Source: Histomonas meleagridis
Lineage: Eukaryota; Parabasalia; Tritrichomonadida; Dientamoebidae
Direction of reading: 5' to 3'
Length of the DNA: 64,000 nucleotides
Assembly: GCA_020186115.1 (NCBI GenBank)
Contig: WSYJ01000157.1
Span: 186,001-250,000, forward strand
A program made the translations under genes and the position numbers. The notes beneath the pieces are model-generated. The model was given only the letters and a program-made list of their open reading frames with translations. It searched no databases and was not told where the DNA came from. Positions 19,008 through 29,234 of this stretch are shown piece after piece. How positions within the stretch are numbered: position 1 is the stretch's first letter; each line of letters starts with the position of its first letter.

Positions 19008-19394
19008 ATGTCTGCTGAAAACACTACTGTTATCGAAAATGGTCTCCGTCAAATTAACCTTTCTGGTCACGTTGCAAAAGGTTTCAATTGCACTGTTAAG
19101 GCTATCATAAAAGGAAAGGCTAAGCTTGTTTTTCTTGCAGATGATACAGATAACAAAGATTATAAAGCTCTCATTACAGGCCTTGCAAAGAAGAACGAGG
19201 TTAAGTTGGTTGCTGTTCCAGAGAAAGAACTTCTTGGAAGAGCTCTAGGTCTTGCATCAATACGTCATGATGGAACAGTTCGTCGCCAAATTAAATGCGG
19301 TGCTTGTGCTGTCGTCAAGTACGGAAATGTTGTAACACCTGACGTTGAAGCATTTAGAGAAGCATTTGATCCTATTCCTCAAGAACAACAATAA
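19008..19394 (+). CDS. RPS12: 40S ribosomal protein eS12
   Basis: A 128-residue cytosolic small-subunit protein eS12. The L7Ae-like core is clear: HVAKGFNCTVKAIIKGKAKLVFLADD, EVKLVAVPEKELLGRALG and the hallmark CGACAVVKYG. The frame is open upstream to 18951, but the ATG at 19008 gives a start (MSAENTTVIENGLRQ) of normal family length and is preferred. Sequence between the decayed DUF3447 gene and this start is short and holds CGGTTAA sites. Confidence 0.93.
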   Translation: MSAENTTVIENGLRQINLSGHVAKGFNCTVKAIIKGKAKLVFLADDTDNKDYKALITGLAKKNEVKLVAVPEKELLGRALGLASIRHDGTVRRQIKCGACAVVKYGNVVTPDVEAFREAFDPIPQEQQ

Positions 19395-20992
19395 TTTTGA
19401 AATAAATTATTCCCAGTGATGAATCAACTATGTTTGATGAACGGGAATTAATTTCAAAGAAGGTGATATGACATAAGATATAAGAATAGCATTTTGTTTG
19501 TTTTCATACTTTCTTTGATATTTTTTCTCGTTTCTCTTTTTGTGATTGTTTTTGAGGTTCTGTAATGACTTTTTTTGAAAATAAGAAATTTTTTATTTGA
19601 ACTGATTAACATTTCTTCTTGCTTAAATTATTGTTTAGGAACCTAACTTTAGGTGGTTCTGAGTGCACATTAAAATTTTTGGAAAATAAATTTTTTTATG
19701 TTTAGAAAACATAAAAAATCATAAGAAGCATAATATGGCTTTGACTTTTTTGTAAATGTATTTTATGTTATTCAATCATTTTATGGTTGGAATTTGCTTA
19801 AAAGCGTTACAATATGTGATTCGATATCAAATATTGTATAAATTTAAAAATCATCATTTGGCTAAAATGTTGTGAAAAATGAATCCTCTGCATATTCCAA
19901 TTGATTAACATTAACAGTAATTAACTTTAATGAAAAACTACAAAGCTGGATCATCAGCTGATGTTTAAGTTAAGAAATATTAATTATTTGAGAAAATGTG
20001 AATTCAATTGGATACGAATTTTCATCATTAATCATATTAAATGTATTTACTACTGTGCCAAACAGAACCAGCTTTTTTCGGATTCAATGTATTTTCTGGT
20101 GTTTTAAAAGCTAAATATGTTATGACATTGTCAACATTACCCAGTATTGATACATTTGCTACATTAAGTAATTCATGGATCCACAACCGAAGATTGTGAC
20201 CCAATTCCAACATTCACTCCATAGAGAATTTATATAATCGCTTTTACTTTAGCATGTTTATTATCATTTACACTATTTCATTATATAATGCGATGATGTC
20301 TAATTCATTTACTGTTTTACGACAAAGATATCACAAACGTATATTCGCAATTTATATTTTATAAATATACATTAAATGCTTATTCAACGTTTTACAGTTA
20401 TTGCTTAGCTTTCTTCACTTTAATTTTCCATAGTGGGCACTATTAAGTGACGGAGGACTCACTACATCTGAACTTGCTTAAGCATTTCAGACCAAAAATT
20501 ATTTATAAAACATTATGTAAAATATTCTTTTTGTAAAAATTTTTAGTTTTTTACAATTAATTAATTTAAAGAATGTTTACTTTGAATACATTATAAAGGT
20601 TTTATGCAAGTGCATGATGCTGCATAATGAAACGCATGAACTAATAAAAATTCTCTTTTTGTATGTTTTTAATTCATCGTGTTTTCTTGGTTGCGAACGA
20701 TGTCTTCTTCTTTCTTTTATTTTTTAACAGGAATTTTATACAATTTGGTTATGGAACCTTCTGTCACTTTTTATAATAAACATTGAGTTTCAGCTTTGTG
20801 AACATCTTCCGATGCAAAAATAATAAAACACGTATCAGCAAAAGTTTAACCAATGAAATAACTAAAAGGCGAAGCGGTTGAAGCTCTCTGTATCGTTTTT
20901 GACTTATTTATCAATAAGTTTCTCAAGTTTTCTCACGAATGTGTTATTTCTTTTTGGCTTTCCCCATACATTTCTTTCGCTCATTATAAATT
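19395..20992. other. Long intergenic region, degenerate pieces
   Basis: About 1.6 kb without an intact gene. Short open stretches resemble decayed protein-coding sequence: about 20092-20195 on the plus strand (GFNVFSGVLKAKYVM...) and about 20435-20480 (ALLSDGGLTTSELA then a stop). Neither can be assigned to a family with confidence. The right end runs into the truncated BspA-like gene. Confidence 0.4.
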
Positions 20993-21688
20993 TCTCCACA
21001 AAATTCAGGTTTAAAGATTTTTGGTGATCAATTATTTATTTCTCAAACTTTCAAACATTACACTTGCCTTACTTCGAAATCCAAAGAGGACATATACTTT
21101 ACATCCTCATCCCATGAAAAAGCGAATGTATCCATTAAAGTAACAAATTTTATTATTCTAAAAGATAATGAAACCTATACATTTAACATCAGTGCAGAAA
21201 AATGTCATTGGCATTTCCCTTTATTAGAATTACCAATTTCATATGTTAAACATTATTTCAAATTCTTTTCTTTAGTATTTAATCATTTCACATTCAAAGA
21301 ACACTTAGCATTTTCAATGAATAATATTTTCATAAAGAAAATGTTCAAATTCATTAAAGTTATTCAAGTTCTGATGCATAACATTTTTATTTTGGGATTT
21401 TTATTATTTTTTGAAATTAAACTTTTAATGAACAAACTGAAAACATGCGAAAAGAAAAAACATAAAAACGTTTTAATTTTTGTTATATTTTTCATAAATT
21501 CTTTTCAAATATTATATGATAATAACTCAACATTAATAATAACAAATTTAAATGATTTTACTGAGATTGATCAATATAAAAACGTCACGAAATTTGTAAG
21601 CATTAGTGAAGGAATTTCTTCGATTCCGAGTGGTGCATTTTCGGAATGGCCATTAATTATTTCAGTTAATTTTGGTAATTCTATATAA
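20993..21688 (+). pseudogene. Truncated BspA-like surface gene
   Basis: The frame opens after a stop near 20990 and runs to 21688. From the Met at 21428 it has the BspA-like N terminus: a signal peptide (NVLIFVIFFINSFQ), then YDNNSTLIITNLNDF and one LRR_5-like unit (ISSIPSGAFSEWPLIISVNF), and then stops after about 87 residues. The intact relative at 8550-9806 continues with several repeats, a stalk and a membrane anchor, all missing here. The 320 bp before 21317 lack a Met and resemble the extension found upstream of the intact gene. Best read as a 5' fragment of a BspA-like gene. Confidence 0.6.
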
Positions 21689-21845
21689 ATTCAAAAATTC
21701 AGTGGTTTATTTAGGTAAAACATCTTCCAATTAAATGCCAAGGGAAATCATCGCAAAATCTTCTTCGTTCATATGACAAATTATTGATACTTATTTTGAT
21801 CAAAATACTTGTTGCTTTGTAATAAATTGTTCAAAAAATTTAGAA

Positions 21846-22445
21846 TCAAAAGATGGTGCAAGGTGAACCATTATTTTTTTCTTGAGGTTCTTCGGGTTTT
21901 TTAGCATCTTTTTGTTGAATATACTTTTTGATCAAAGAGATGAACATGTCATCAACACCATCTCCAGTTGCAGCGCTCGTTTCAAAGTACATGCACTTTT
22001 TACATAATTCTTCAACTCTTTTGACCGCTGCTTCGTGCGTTATTTTGCGGGGTTTGATATCTTTCAAATTTCCGCAAAAACAAAAAATAGCATCTGGTTT
22101 GGAACTTTGTGCATCATCAAGCCATCCTTCTAAAGATTCGAATGATGTCTGACTTATTTCATCAGTTTCAGGATCTCCTACAGCAAAAACAATTATAATA
22201 ATATCAGAATCACGATAGCAAGACCTCAAAAGGTTTTTATATTGTTTCCGTTGTGAAGGAGTATCAAAGATTTTAATGTTAAACTCTTTATCATCTATAA
22301 CAACTTTTTTGGATAATGCATTTAAAGCGATAGTTGCTGTTGTCTCTTGGAAAGTTCCATCAACAAAACGTGATACAACTGCTGTTTTCCCAACAAGCGA
22401 ATCTCCTACAACAGCAATTGTTATATTTCGAGGATCCTCACACAT
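21846..22445 (-). CDS. Rab/Ras-like small GTPase, atypical motifs
   Basis: A 199-residue small GTPase. The P loop GDSLVGKT (residues 14-21) is intact and ETSAATG matches the G5 motif. Two conserved motifs differ from canonical family members: G3 is DTPSQ (61-65) in place of DTAGQ, and the guanine-specificity motif reads GNLKD where NKxD is expected. The C terminus ends CTIF, a CaaX-type prenylation box, so membrane anchoring is likely. Nucleotide specificity or hydrolysis may be altered. The ATG at 22443-22445 opens a normal family-length protein; no promoter motif is obvious. Confidence 0.85.
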   Translation of the reverse strand: MCEDPRNITIAVVGDSLVGKTAVVSRFVDGTFQETTATIALNALSKKVVIDDKEFNIKIFDTPSQRKQYKNLLRSCYRDSDIIIIVFAVGDPETDEISQTSFESLEGWLDDAQSSKPDAIFCFCGNLKDIKPRKITHEAAVKRVEELCKKCMYFETSAATGDGVDDMFISLIKKYIQQKDAKKPEEPQEKNNGSPCTIF

Positions 22446-22863
22446 CCCAAATAAAAAAAAATGCCACTTTAATAAACGATTAAAACCAATTCAAATAAAA
22501 TGTTTTCAGTTCACTTGTCAAATTGTTGCTTAAACAAAGAATTCCTCCAAAATATAACAAAGTATTTTAATTAAACTTATATATATAAAATATAAATTAA
22601 ATTCTATTTAATTGTACCTCGAATTCCATTGACGAATTTTTTATGATATTTCAAAAATTAATAATCGAATCACAGATGCTAAATATCCTGTATAACATTA
22701 AAACCAAAGTAATTCTAAATCTAATCGTTTTATCACGGATAAAGTTCATTTTTATTAAGTTTTTTCGTTCAACACTTCGAAATGTATAAAATAACCGCTA
22801 TGTAACGATTCAAATTGAATAAAATTTGGTGGTCTATCGTTATATGGAATTGGTAAGGGTTAA
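22446..22863. other. Divergent intergenic region
   Basis: Separates the GTPase gene and the surface-protein gene at 22864. AACCGC (22792-22797) and TAACGATTC (22803-22811) are weak promoter-motif matches before the latter. Nothing else was seen. Confidence 0.4.
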
Positions 22864-24957
22864 ATGTTTGTTTTCTTCTATTTCTTCTTATTTTCCGAAG
22901 AACTAATACTTAATGCAAAATACAATACAACATATGCAAATGGGGCTGGTGGAGTTTATCTCAATTGGACAATTAATGATCAAGAAAAAAATCAAACTGA
23001 TTATTATAAAATATTTTTGGAAACAAAAAGCGGCTGGGAACCAGCTAGCACGCACAAATGGGGAACTACTATCAATGTTTTAAATATTTATCCATCAAAT
23101 AGTATCAATGGTACAGCTTTGATTAACATTGATGAATGCGAACCTTTTTTAACAAATGATGAAGTATATATGAGCTTTACGTCTGGTTCTATATCAAATT
23201 ATCCCAAATCAGCTTCTTTAAAAGTTTGGATGGAAGGTAGCTATATTGAAAACGATAATTACGATGCTTGTGGTGCTGATTCTAATGGTGAACAAATTAT
23301 TAATGTAACACTCAAATCTATAGATGATTTTGAAAAAGAGTTGGAAAACACCAATCAAACATGGTTGTACCATTTTGATGTCACTGCTTTTGGATTTTGG
23401 GATTATAGTGACTGCTACTCAATCAAAACAGAAACAGCAGAAGGAGTTATCAGTGATTACATTAAAAAAGGATATGGCTTTATTACTGGACATGATTCGA
23501 TCGTCTCTGGTTTTGAAGATAATGAAGGTAATGCCGAAGGTATAGTTGCTATTCGAAAGTTGTTCAATATTACAGTTAAAGACCATGATAAAGATTATTT
23601 CAATTACATAGAGTCTGACAAAATAGAAGTTCACAAGCAAGGATTACTTTTAATGTACCCATGGAACCTCATTAATAGGGAAGAAGAAGAAGAGTCAATT
23701 AATTTTTCTCACACTTCGCATCATAAGGCCCATGGTGATATTTGGTTTTCATTTGCTAGTACCCCCAAATATAATACAACCAACTGCAATGAAACAGATA
23801 ATTTCTATCTTACCACATTTGGAAACACAGCAATGGTTCAAACAGGTCACACTGGTTCGGCAACATCTTTTGAACGAAAAATCCTTGCCAACACTATATT
23901 TTATCTTAAGCAAAGAACTAATGAAACTGAGTTTGAAGATCATTATCTTAATTTGCCTGACACATCGCAACCAGAAATTAATGAGATAGTAATAGATCAA
24001 GCAAATTATTTAATAACAATTGAAGCAAATGTTGGTACACAATATACATTTAAAGTTGTTGCATATAATAGTACAGGCCAAAGCATCAATGAGTCAGAAG
24101 TTGTTGTTAATGTTACTAAAGGAATCGCTTATTATAATTATACATTTAGCGCTAATGCTAATTGTGAGTTACATGATTTAACAAATATAACTTATGATAA
24201 TACTATTAAATTTACAACTAATGATGTTGTGGATCAAATGTATCTTCATGTTGCTCCAACAGATAATAAAAATATCACAGGAAATATTACTACAGTTAGA
24301 CTAAATTTCTCTACGAATACATTTTCCCAATCGAATACACATTCATCACACACATTCAGTCGAAGTAATACATATTCTGATTCAAATACATTTTCAGCTC
24401 CGCATTCATTCAGTAGTAATAATACATATTCAAAATCAAATGCATTTGCTGAATCATTTCAAAGTGATTTAACGAAATCTTTTTCATATTTATTAACATT
24501 CACATTATCTATTACACATTCGTTTACTTATTATGAATTGCAAACGAAATCGCTTTCACTAATTGCAATTAATTCATCGTATATTTATATTGAAACAGAA
24601 TTTATATATTATGATTACACAGTTATTATTTATTCGACATATTATATTTATTATTCGAACTTCTTTACATTTATTTATAATAACGAATTTCAAACAAATG
24701 ATAATAAAACAACAATTATCATAATAATCGTTTGCGTTATTGTTATTATTATTATTATTATAATTTCATTACTAATTATATTATTGATACGAATTAAAAA
24801 TAAAAAAGAAGAAATTGTTGAAAATGAAATTTCAGAACAACAAAATGATAATAACCAAACAACAAACACACTCACAACAGTAACATCTATTTCAAATATT
24901 GAAGAAGATCCATTTGCAGATGATTTCAAAGAAGACAAATTCATTGTGCAAATGTAA
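22864..24957 (+). CDS. Type I surface protein with BspA-type stalk and tail
   Basis: A 697-residue membrane protein. It has a signal-peptide-like start (MFVFFYFFLF), then an extracellular part of about 470 residues with many N-glycosylation sequons. One stretch, IKKGYGFITGHDSIVSG, resembles DUF5057-type domains of bacteria and trichomonads, but this is a tentative match. It ends with an SNTF/SNTY stalk (about 480-535), a Tyr-rich stretch (YIETEFIYYDYTVIIYSTYY), a membrane segment (IIIIIVCVIVIIIIIIISLL) and a tail ending DPFADDFKEDKFIVQM. From the stalk onward it is nearly the same as the BspA-like protein at 8550, though the ectodomain has no leucine-rich repeats. This suggests domain shuffling onto a common anchor. 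Confidence 0.75.
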   Translation: MFVFFYFFLFSEELILNAKYNTTYANGAGGVYLNWTINDQEKNQTDYYKIFLETKSGWEPASTHKWGTTINVLNIYPSNSINGTALINIDECEPFLTNDEVYMSFTSGSISNYPKSASLKVWMEGSYIENDNYDACGADSNGEQIINVTLKSIDDFEKELENTNQTWLYHFDVTAFGFWDYSDCYSIKTETAEGVISDYIKKGYGFITGHDSIVSGFEDNEGNAEGIVAIRKLFNITVKDHDKDYFNYIESDKIEVHKQGLLLMYPWNLINREEEEESINFSHTSHHKAHGDIWFSFASTPKYNTTNCNETDNFYLTTFGNTAMVQTGHTGSATSFERKILANTIFYLKQRTNETEFEDHYLNLPDTSQPEINEIVIDQANYLITIEANVGTQYTFKVVAYNSTGQSINESEVVVNVTKGIAYYNYTFSANANCELHDLTNITYDNTIKFTTNDVVDQMYLHVAPTDNKNITGNITTVRLNFSTNTFSQSNTHSSHTFSRSNTYSDSNTFSAPHSFSSNNTYSKSNAFAESFQSDLTKSFSYLLTFTLSITHSFTYYELQTKSLSLIAINSSYIYIETEFIYYDYTVIIYSTYYIYYSNFFTFIYNNEFQTNDNKTTIIIIIVCVIVIIIIIIISLLIILLIRIKNKKEEIVENEISEQQNDNNQTTNTLTTVTSISNIEEDPFADDFKEDKFIVQM

Positions 24958-25391
24958 CTAAATTAAATATATAATAAAATATAGTGTGTATTAAAGTAAA
25001 TCATTTTTAGTTTCGTGTTTTTTGTTTTTAAAAAACTTCTGAAATCAAAAATCATGAAAACTTAAAATATTTATTTTTTCAGTCAAAACCGATCAAGCTG
25101 CAAAACGATTTGACTTATTTTGACAATAATTTGCCATAAACTGTTATTAGGGGCGCCCTGTAAATTTCATTTTAAGTAAACTATATAAATCGGTTTGTAA
25201 ATCTATAAATGGCCAGTTGGTTGTAACATCATGTTTGAAAATCATAAAAATTAAAGATAAATAATATGAACATATTCATTCACCATATTTTATCTCAATC
25301 AAAATTAACTTATTGAATTTAATGATTATGATTTCATAAGAAGATGATCATTTGTGATTGATTTCATATACTGTTATTTCCGCTTGAATTA
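24958..25391. other. Intergenic, possible transposon end
   Basis: AT-rich sequence. The only notable block is GGGGCGCCCTGTA at about 25150-25162. On the minus strand it reads TACAGGGCGCCCC and resembles ends found near 4076 and 43030; it may be a relic of a mariner-like terminus. Confidence 0.35.
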
Positions 25392-25666
25392 TCATATTAA
25401 ATTTGAAACGCCAAAAATAATAAGAAAATTAATAAGAACCCTATCATCTTCATCAGCAACAGCAAAAATTACAAAAAGAATTATGGTGGCAAATATCGAA
25501 GCTGCGGGTAATATTGTATTTGTAAGTGATAATTGATAAAGAGTATTTTCAACTTTTAAGTTATTTTTTGAAATAATCACGCTACCATAAATTGAATTAT
25601 GGGAGCTAATTCAGTAAGTTGAAATATACCTAAAAATATGACGAAGGCTTCTCCAACTGTTTCCAT
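25392..25666 (-). pseudogene. Small membrane protein, apparent frameshift
   Basis: A minus-strand ATG at 25666 starts a hydrophobic peptide (METVGEAFVIFLGIFQLTEL) that stops after 29 residues. A second frame (25392-25580) begins right after it and holds two more hydrophobic segments (NTILPAASIFATIILFVIFA and VLINFLIIFGVSNLI). With one frame change they would make a protein of about 90 residues with three membrane segments. The family is not recognised. Either a broken gene, a sequence error, or chance. Confidence 0.35.
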
Positions 25667-25949
25667 TTTGCAGAAACAAATTAATTTTATAACAATTCAA
25701 AAATTCTCTTTCATCACTAAACATCTTCTAAATTTTCTTCTTTTCTCTTGGTTTAATAATATATTCTACTACTTATTGAAATTTCAATAAAAAATTTATT
25801 TTACAAGATAACAAATATCTAAAAATGATAAATAACCACTAAGTAAATAACTATAAGATAGTTACAATGATCATGCAAATTAAAAACCGTTGCGAAACAA
25901 AAGTGAAATGAACAAAAATTCTGTGGTTTACAAGGTGTTAGATTCTTGA

Positions 25950-26885
25950 ATGGGAGAGAAAACCTGTTTCCAAAATCCAGTTGAAACATGTGAATCAGAA
26001 GATCCACTTGAACTTACAAAGCTCAATAAGTGTATTAACAGCGAAGCCGATATGGTTAAATGGGAAAGTTCGCCTGCATATAACAATATTTTTAGTGTTC
26101 TCCAACTTTTAAATAACTCAGTACAATCTAAACCCCGCAGTACCCCACATCCAAAGAGCCCAATAGTTGTTGCTTTATTAAATTCGTTGGGAAAAGTTAG
26201 GGAAATTTTGAATTCAGTTGAACCACTTCAACAACCAATGCGTTACGGTAACCGCGCATTTCGCACATTTTTGTCCACGGTTAATGAAAAGCGTGCAGAA
26301 ATTTTGAAAGATGTAACTGATAATTGGGAAGCACATGATTATTTTGTCCAATCATTTGGAAGCTGGACTAGAATTGATTTTGGCACAGGCCATGAGTTGA
26401 ACTTTCTTGCATTTATAACATCACTTGCTGTCCTAAATTTGATAACTCCCGAAGATGGGCCAGCAATTGTCTTTGATGTCTTCTGGGAATACTGGAATTT
26501 ACATACTGAGGTCAAAGCGAAGTATCACCAAGAGCCTGCTGGTTCACATGGTGCATGGAGTATTGATGATTATGTTTTCCTTCCATTCCTTTTTGGCTCT
26601 TCTCAGCTTATTAATCATCCCGACATCACGCCTGCAAATGTTATTGACCCAAACGTTGCTAAAAACAATCGAGATGAATATGCATATTGTCGATGGATCG
26701 ATTATATCTATCATGAAAAGTTCGGAGCCTTTGCAGAACACTCAAGGATGCTATACTCATTGAGAAATCTTCCTCATTTTGTTAAGCTTAACGGAGGAAT
26801 GATTAAAATGTATCAAGGCGAAGTTATGGACAGATTCCTTGTTGTACAACACTTCAGGTTTGGAACATTGCTTAAATGGGAATAA
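25950..26885 (+). CDS. PP2A phosphatase activator (PTPA)
   Basis: A 311-residue PTPA (yeast Rrd1/Rrd2) homologue, a peptidyl-prolyl isomerase-type chaperone that activates protein phosphatase 2A catalytic subunits. Family signatures are clear and in order: PMRYGNRAFRTF, FGTGHELNFLAF, GAWSIDDYVFLPFLFGSSQL and, near the C terminus, LPHFVKLNGGMIKMYQGEV. Length is normal for the family. The ATG at 25950 is the first in frame and no recognised motif lies directly upstream. Cytosol/nucleus is expected. Confidence 0.95.
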   Translation: MGEKTCFQNPVETCESEDPLELTKLNKCINSEADMVKWESSPAYNNIFSVLQLLNNSVQSKPRSTPHPKSPIVVALLNSLGKVREILNSVEPLQQPMRYGNRAFRTFLSTVNEKRAEILKDVTDNWEAHDYFVQSFGSWTRIDFGTGHELNFLAFITSLAVLNLITPEDGPAIVFDVFWEYWNLHTEVKAKYHQEPAGSHGAWSIDDYVFLPFLFGSSQLINHPDITPANVIDPNVAKNNRDEYAYCRWIDYIYHEKFGAFAEHSRMLYSLRNLPHFVKLNGGMIKMYQGEVMDRFLVVQHFRFGTLLKWE

Positions 26886-27200
26886 AATATTTTTCATCCT
26901 TTTTATTTATTTTGAACGCATTGAAGTTTTTATACATTTATTCCTTTTTTACCAATTCAACAAAGAGGAGCATTTTTCTATTTGACGAGAAAATCTTGTA
27001 TTTGCATACATCTAGATGATTTATGTGAAAATAATTGATAAATTTACATATTAATATAAACGTAAAAATAGTAGGAAAATATGTTAAGTGAGATGCCTCA
27101 TTTTCTCTTTAATTTTAAACTACGATTGTTCGCAAATTAGCGCAGAAATTGAAGCTTTGTTTTGGAAACGATTATTTTCGTCTGAATTCAGACAGATTTG
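26886..27200. other. Intergenic, no gene seen
   Basis: AT-rich gap between PTPA and uL23. No feature besides the promoter block listed next. Confidence 0.6.
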
Positions 27201-27220
27201 ACGGTTTGGTCATGCCTTTT
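27201..27220 (+). promoter_or_regulatory. Ribosomal-protein start-proximal motif
   Basis: ACGGTTTGGTCATGCCTTTT ends one base before the uL23 ATG (27222-27224). It differs from the uL16 copy at only two positions, far above chance in this AT-rich DNA. Confidence 0.75.
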
Positions 27221-27221
27221 A

Positions 27222-27638
27222 ATGTCTGGAAAAGCCGAAGCAGCAGCAAAAGCAGCAGAACAAGGCCAAAAAAAGCAAATTAAGAAGACAAGGAACTTCA
27301 AGAAATTCCAAAAGCCAAAGGCTTCTATTCCAGCAAAGAAGCCACAATACGAACATAAAGCAGTTCAACCAGTTTCATTAAAACGTAATGATTACAAGAT
27401 CATCAAAGGTCCAGTTACATCAGATAAAGCATCACGTAAGCTTGAAGATGAAAACACAATGACCTTCTATGTTGATATTCGTGCCAAGAAACCAGAAATT
27501 GCAGCTGCTATTAATCGTCTTTATCATGTTAAGCCAGTGAGCGTCAAGACACTTATCACCCCTAAGTTCCTTAAGAAGGCATATGTTCGTCTTCCAGAGG
27601 AAGTTGAAGCTATGAATCTTGCCAACGAAATGGCTTAA
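27222..27638 (+). CDS. RPL23A: 60S ribosomal protein uL23 (L23a)
   Basis: A 138-residue cytosolic uL23, located at the polypeptide exit of the large subunit. The N-terminal half is a Lys/Ala-rich eukaryotic extension (KKQIKKTRNFKKF); the C-terminal half is the uL23 core: YKIIKGPVTSDKASRKLEDEN, TMTFYVDIRAKKPEI and KKAYVRLPEEVEA. The frame is open upstream to 27198 but this would translate through the shared promoter block; the ATG at 27222 gives the expected start. Confidence 0.95.
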   Translation: MSGKAEAAAKAAEQGQKKQIKKTRNFKKFQKPKASIPAKKPQYEHKAVQPVSLKRNDYKIIKGPVTSDKASRKLEDENTMTFYVDIRAKKPEIAAAINRLYHVKPVSVKTLITPKFLKKAYVRLPEEVEAMNLANEMA

Positions 27639-27880
27639 AGTAATAAATGCTTCTGAAGTTCCCAATTATTTTTTTTTATTCGTTTATTAGCTTTTTACCA
27701 TTAATTAAAAAAATTGATTCATGAATTTAATTGATCAAGTTCTTTATCCAAAAAAATCAAAAGCTTTCAATCGTTGGATAAAAAAGTTTAACGTTTCATT
27801 TACCTTTTATTAATTACATAATTATTCCTAAAAGAAAATATATAAAATTTGATGTAACTTTACAACACTTAAGTTAATAT

Positions 27881-28930
27881 CTAACTGTCGTCCAGAATTT
27901 TCACCACGTCCGCTGGCACAAGCCCCACACAATCATTTATGTTCTTGCACCTCAAGAAGTCGCCGACTTGCTCCAGCACGAGCACTCGTTCGTCAGCTCT
28001 TACATCAATTTGTTCTCTCACGCCTCTAAAGTCCTTTGTCGCATATCCAATCTTTGCACCATTTGCAATATCCTTTTCCCAACACTTCGATAAGTTGAGA
28101 AACTTCGATGTAGTTGGAGGCACAGTGACCCATTGGAAATTAATCGATGCTTCGGGCTCTTTAATGTCGTTGAAGCTCGAAATCGTTTTCGCATCAGTCG
28201 TTAAATCATGTTCGTTAATAGCATCTTTGATGCCTTTCGAGGTGTCGTTGAAGAGACGAGCTGTGCGCTCGAGATCATTAGAAAGTTTAGTAAGTGTTTC
28301 GCGTATGCTCGTAATACGCCATTGTTCAATTTGCTCAAAATCAGAAAGAACGCGATCATATTCGGTGGACATGGAAAAGCGTTGATAATTGAATTCTTTG
28401 TGGGCTTCAACTGCTGCATTTTGCGCTTTGACAAATTCATCTCGAAGTTGTTGAAGTTTGGGAGATTTGGAGTCATACGCTTCTTGAACTGCTTTCCAGG
28501 CATTTTCATATTGTTTACGCGCTTCGCGATAATGTTCATTTGCATTTTTGACTGAATGAACACTTTCTAATGCATGGCGAAGTAAATCTTCACATTTGGA
28601 TTTGTACTCATCCATTGTAATCTGAATGTTATCGGCAGCTCGAAAACGGATTGCTTGCATAAGATGATTAAAATTGGATGATGGATTAATTACATTCTTT
28701 GAAAGACGAAGCCATGTATGGTGAAGATCCGATCGAAATTTGCCTTCAGGTGGATATAGTTTTGACAGTGGTTCATTTGATAATTTTTGAAGATCTTCGA
28801 CAAGTTTTTGAAGTTTTTCTCCATTATTTACTAGATGTTGATGAACAATGCTCATTACATGGAAGTTGCCCCGACAAGTTGCTCTGATAAGTGAAAATGT
28901 TTCTGTGTATTTGAGAATATTTATTTGCAT
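27881..28930 (-). CDS. BAR-like protein with C-terminal SH3 domain
   Basis: A 349-residue protein. Residues of about 30-245 are a long helical region of BAR/F-BAR type with Arg/Lys-rich coiled coils (ANEHYREARKQYENAWKAVQ, ERTARLFNDTSKGIKDAI). The last 60 residues form an SH3 domain: IGYATKDFRGVREQIDV, ERVLVLEQVGDFLRCKN and the closing GLVPADVVKI. Such proteins bend membranes and recruit actin or dynamin partners in endocytosis. AACCGTTAAC (28940-28949) lies 10 bp upstream of the ATG. A short out-of-frame ATG overlaps the region just before the start, and Met26 (MSIVHQHL) is an alternative start. Confidence 0.75.
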   Translation of the reverse strand: MQINILKYTETFSLIRATCRGNFHVMSIVHQHLVNNGEKLQKLVEDLQKLSNEPLSKLYPPEGKFRSDLHHTWLRLSKNVINPSSNFNHLMQAIRFRAADNIQITMDEYKSKCEDLLRHALESVHSVKNANEHYREARKQYENAWKAVQEAYDSKSPKLQQLRDEFVKAQNAAVEAHKEFNYQRFSMSTEYDRVLSDFEQIEQWRITSIRETLTKLSNDLERTARLFNDTSKGIKDAINEHDLTTDAKTISSFNDIKEPEASINFQWVTVPPTTSKFLNLSKCWEKDIANGAKIGYATKDFRGVREQIDVRADERVLVLEQVGDFLRCKNINDCVGLVPADVVKILDDS

Positions 28931-29234
28931 TTCATGTGGAACCGTTAACTTTTATATTTTAAAAAAAGTCAAAAAAATTTATGAAATGAATTGAAAATTG
29001 AAGCATAAAATTACGGTTATTATCCTCACTCTGGGAACTTCCCAGTAAAAATTTTTAAGTTTCGAATGCATTCGGATAATTTTTTGTTTTTATCCTAAAA
29101 GAAACCAAATAAGAAAACAAATGCTGTCAAAAAAATTGTTTTAATTTGATTTTCTAATGTATGGAAAAGAATATAAAAACTAATGCTTCTTATCCAACGT
29201 ATAAAACAAAATAGAATATGCTCGTTAAACAATT
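28931..29234. other. Intergenic, promoter and a hairpin
   Basis: Contains AACCGTTAAC (28940-28949), the promoter motif of the BAR-SH3 gene, and a near-perfect hairpin CTGGGAACTTCCCAG at 29031-29045. Otherwise nothing seen. Confidence 0.4.

Noticed and set aside
22276-22533. 85-codon plus-strand frame opposite the small GTPase
   Set aside because: Shadow of a well-supported GTPase gene on the minus strand.
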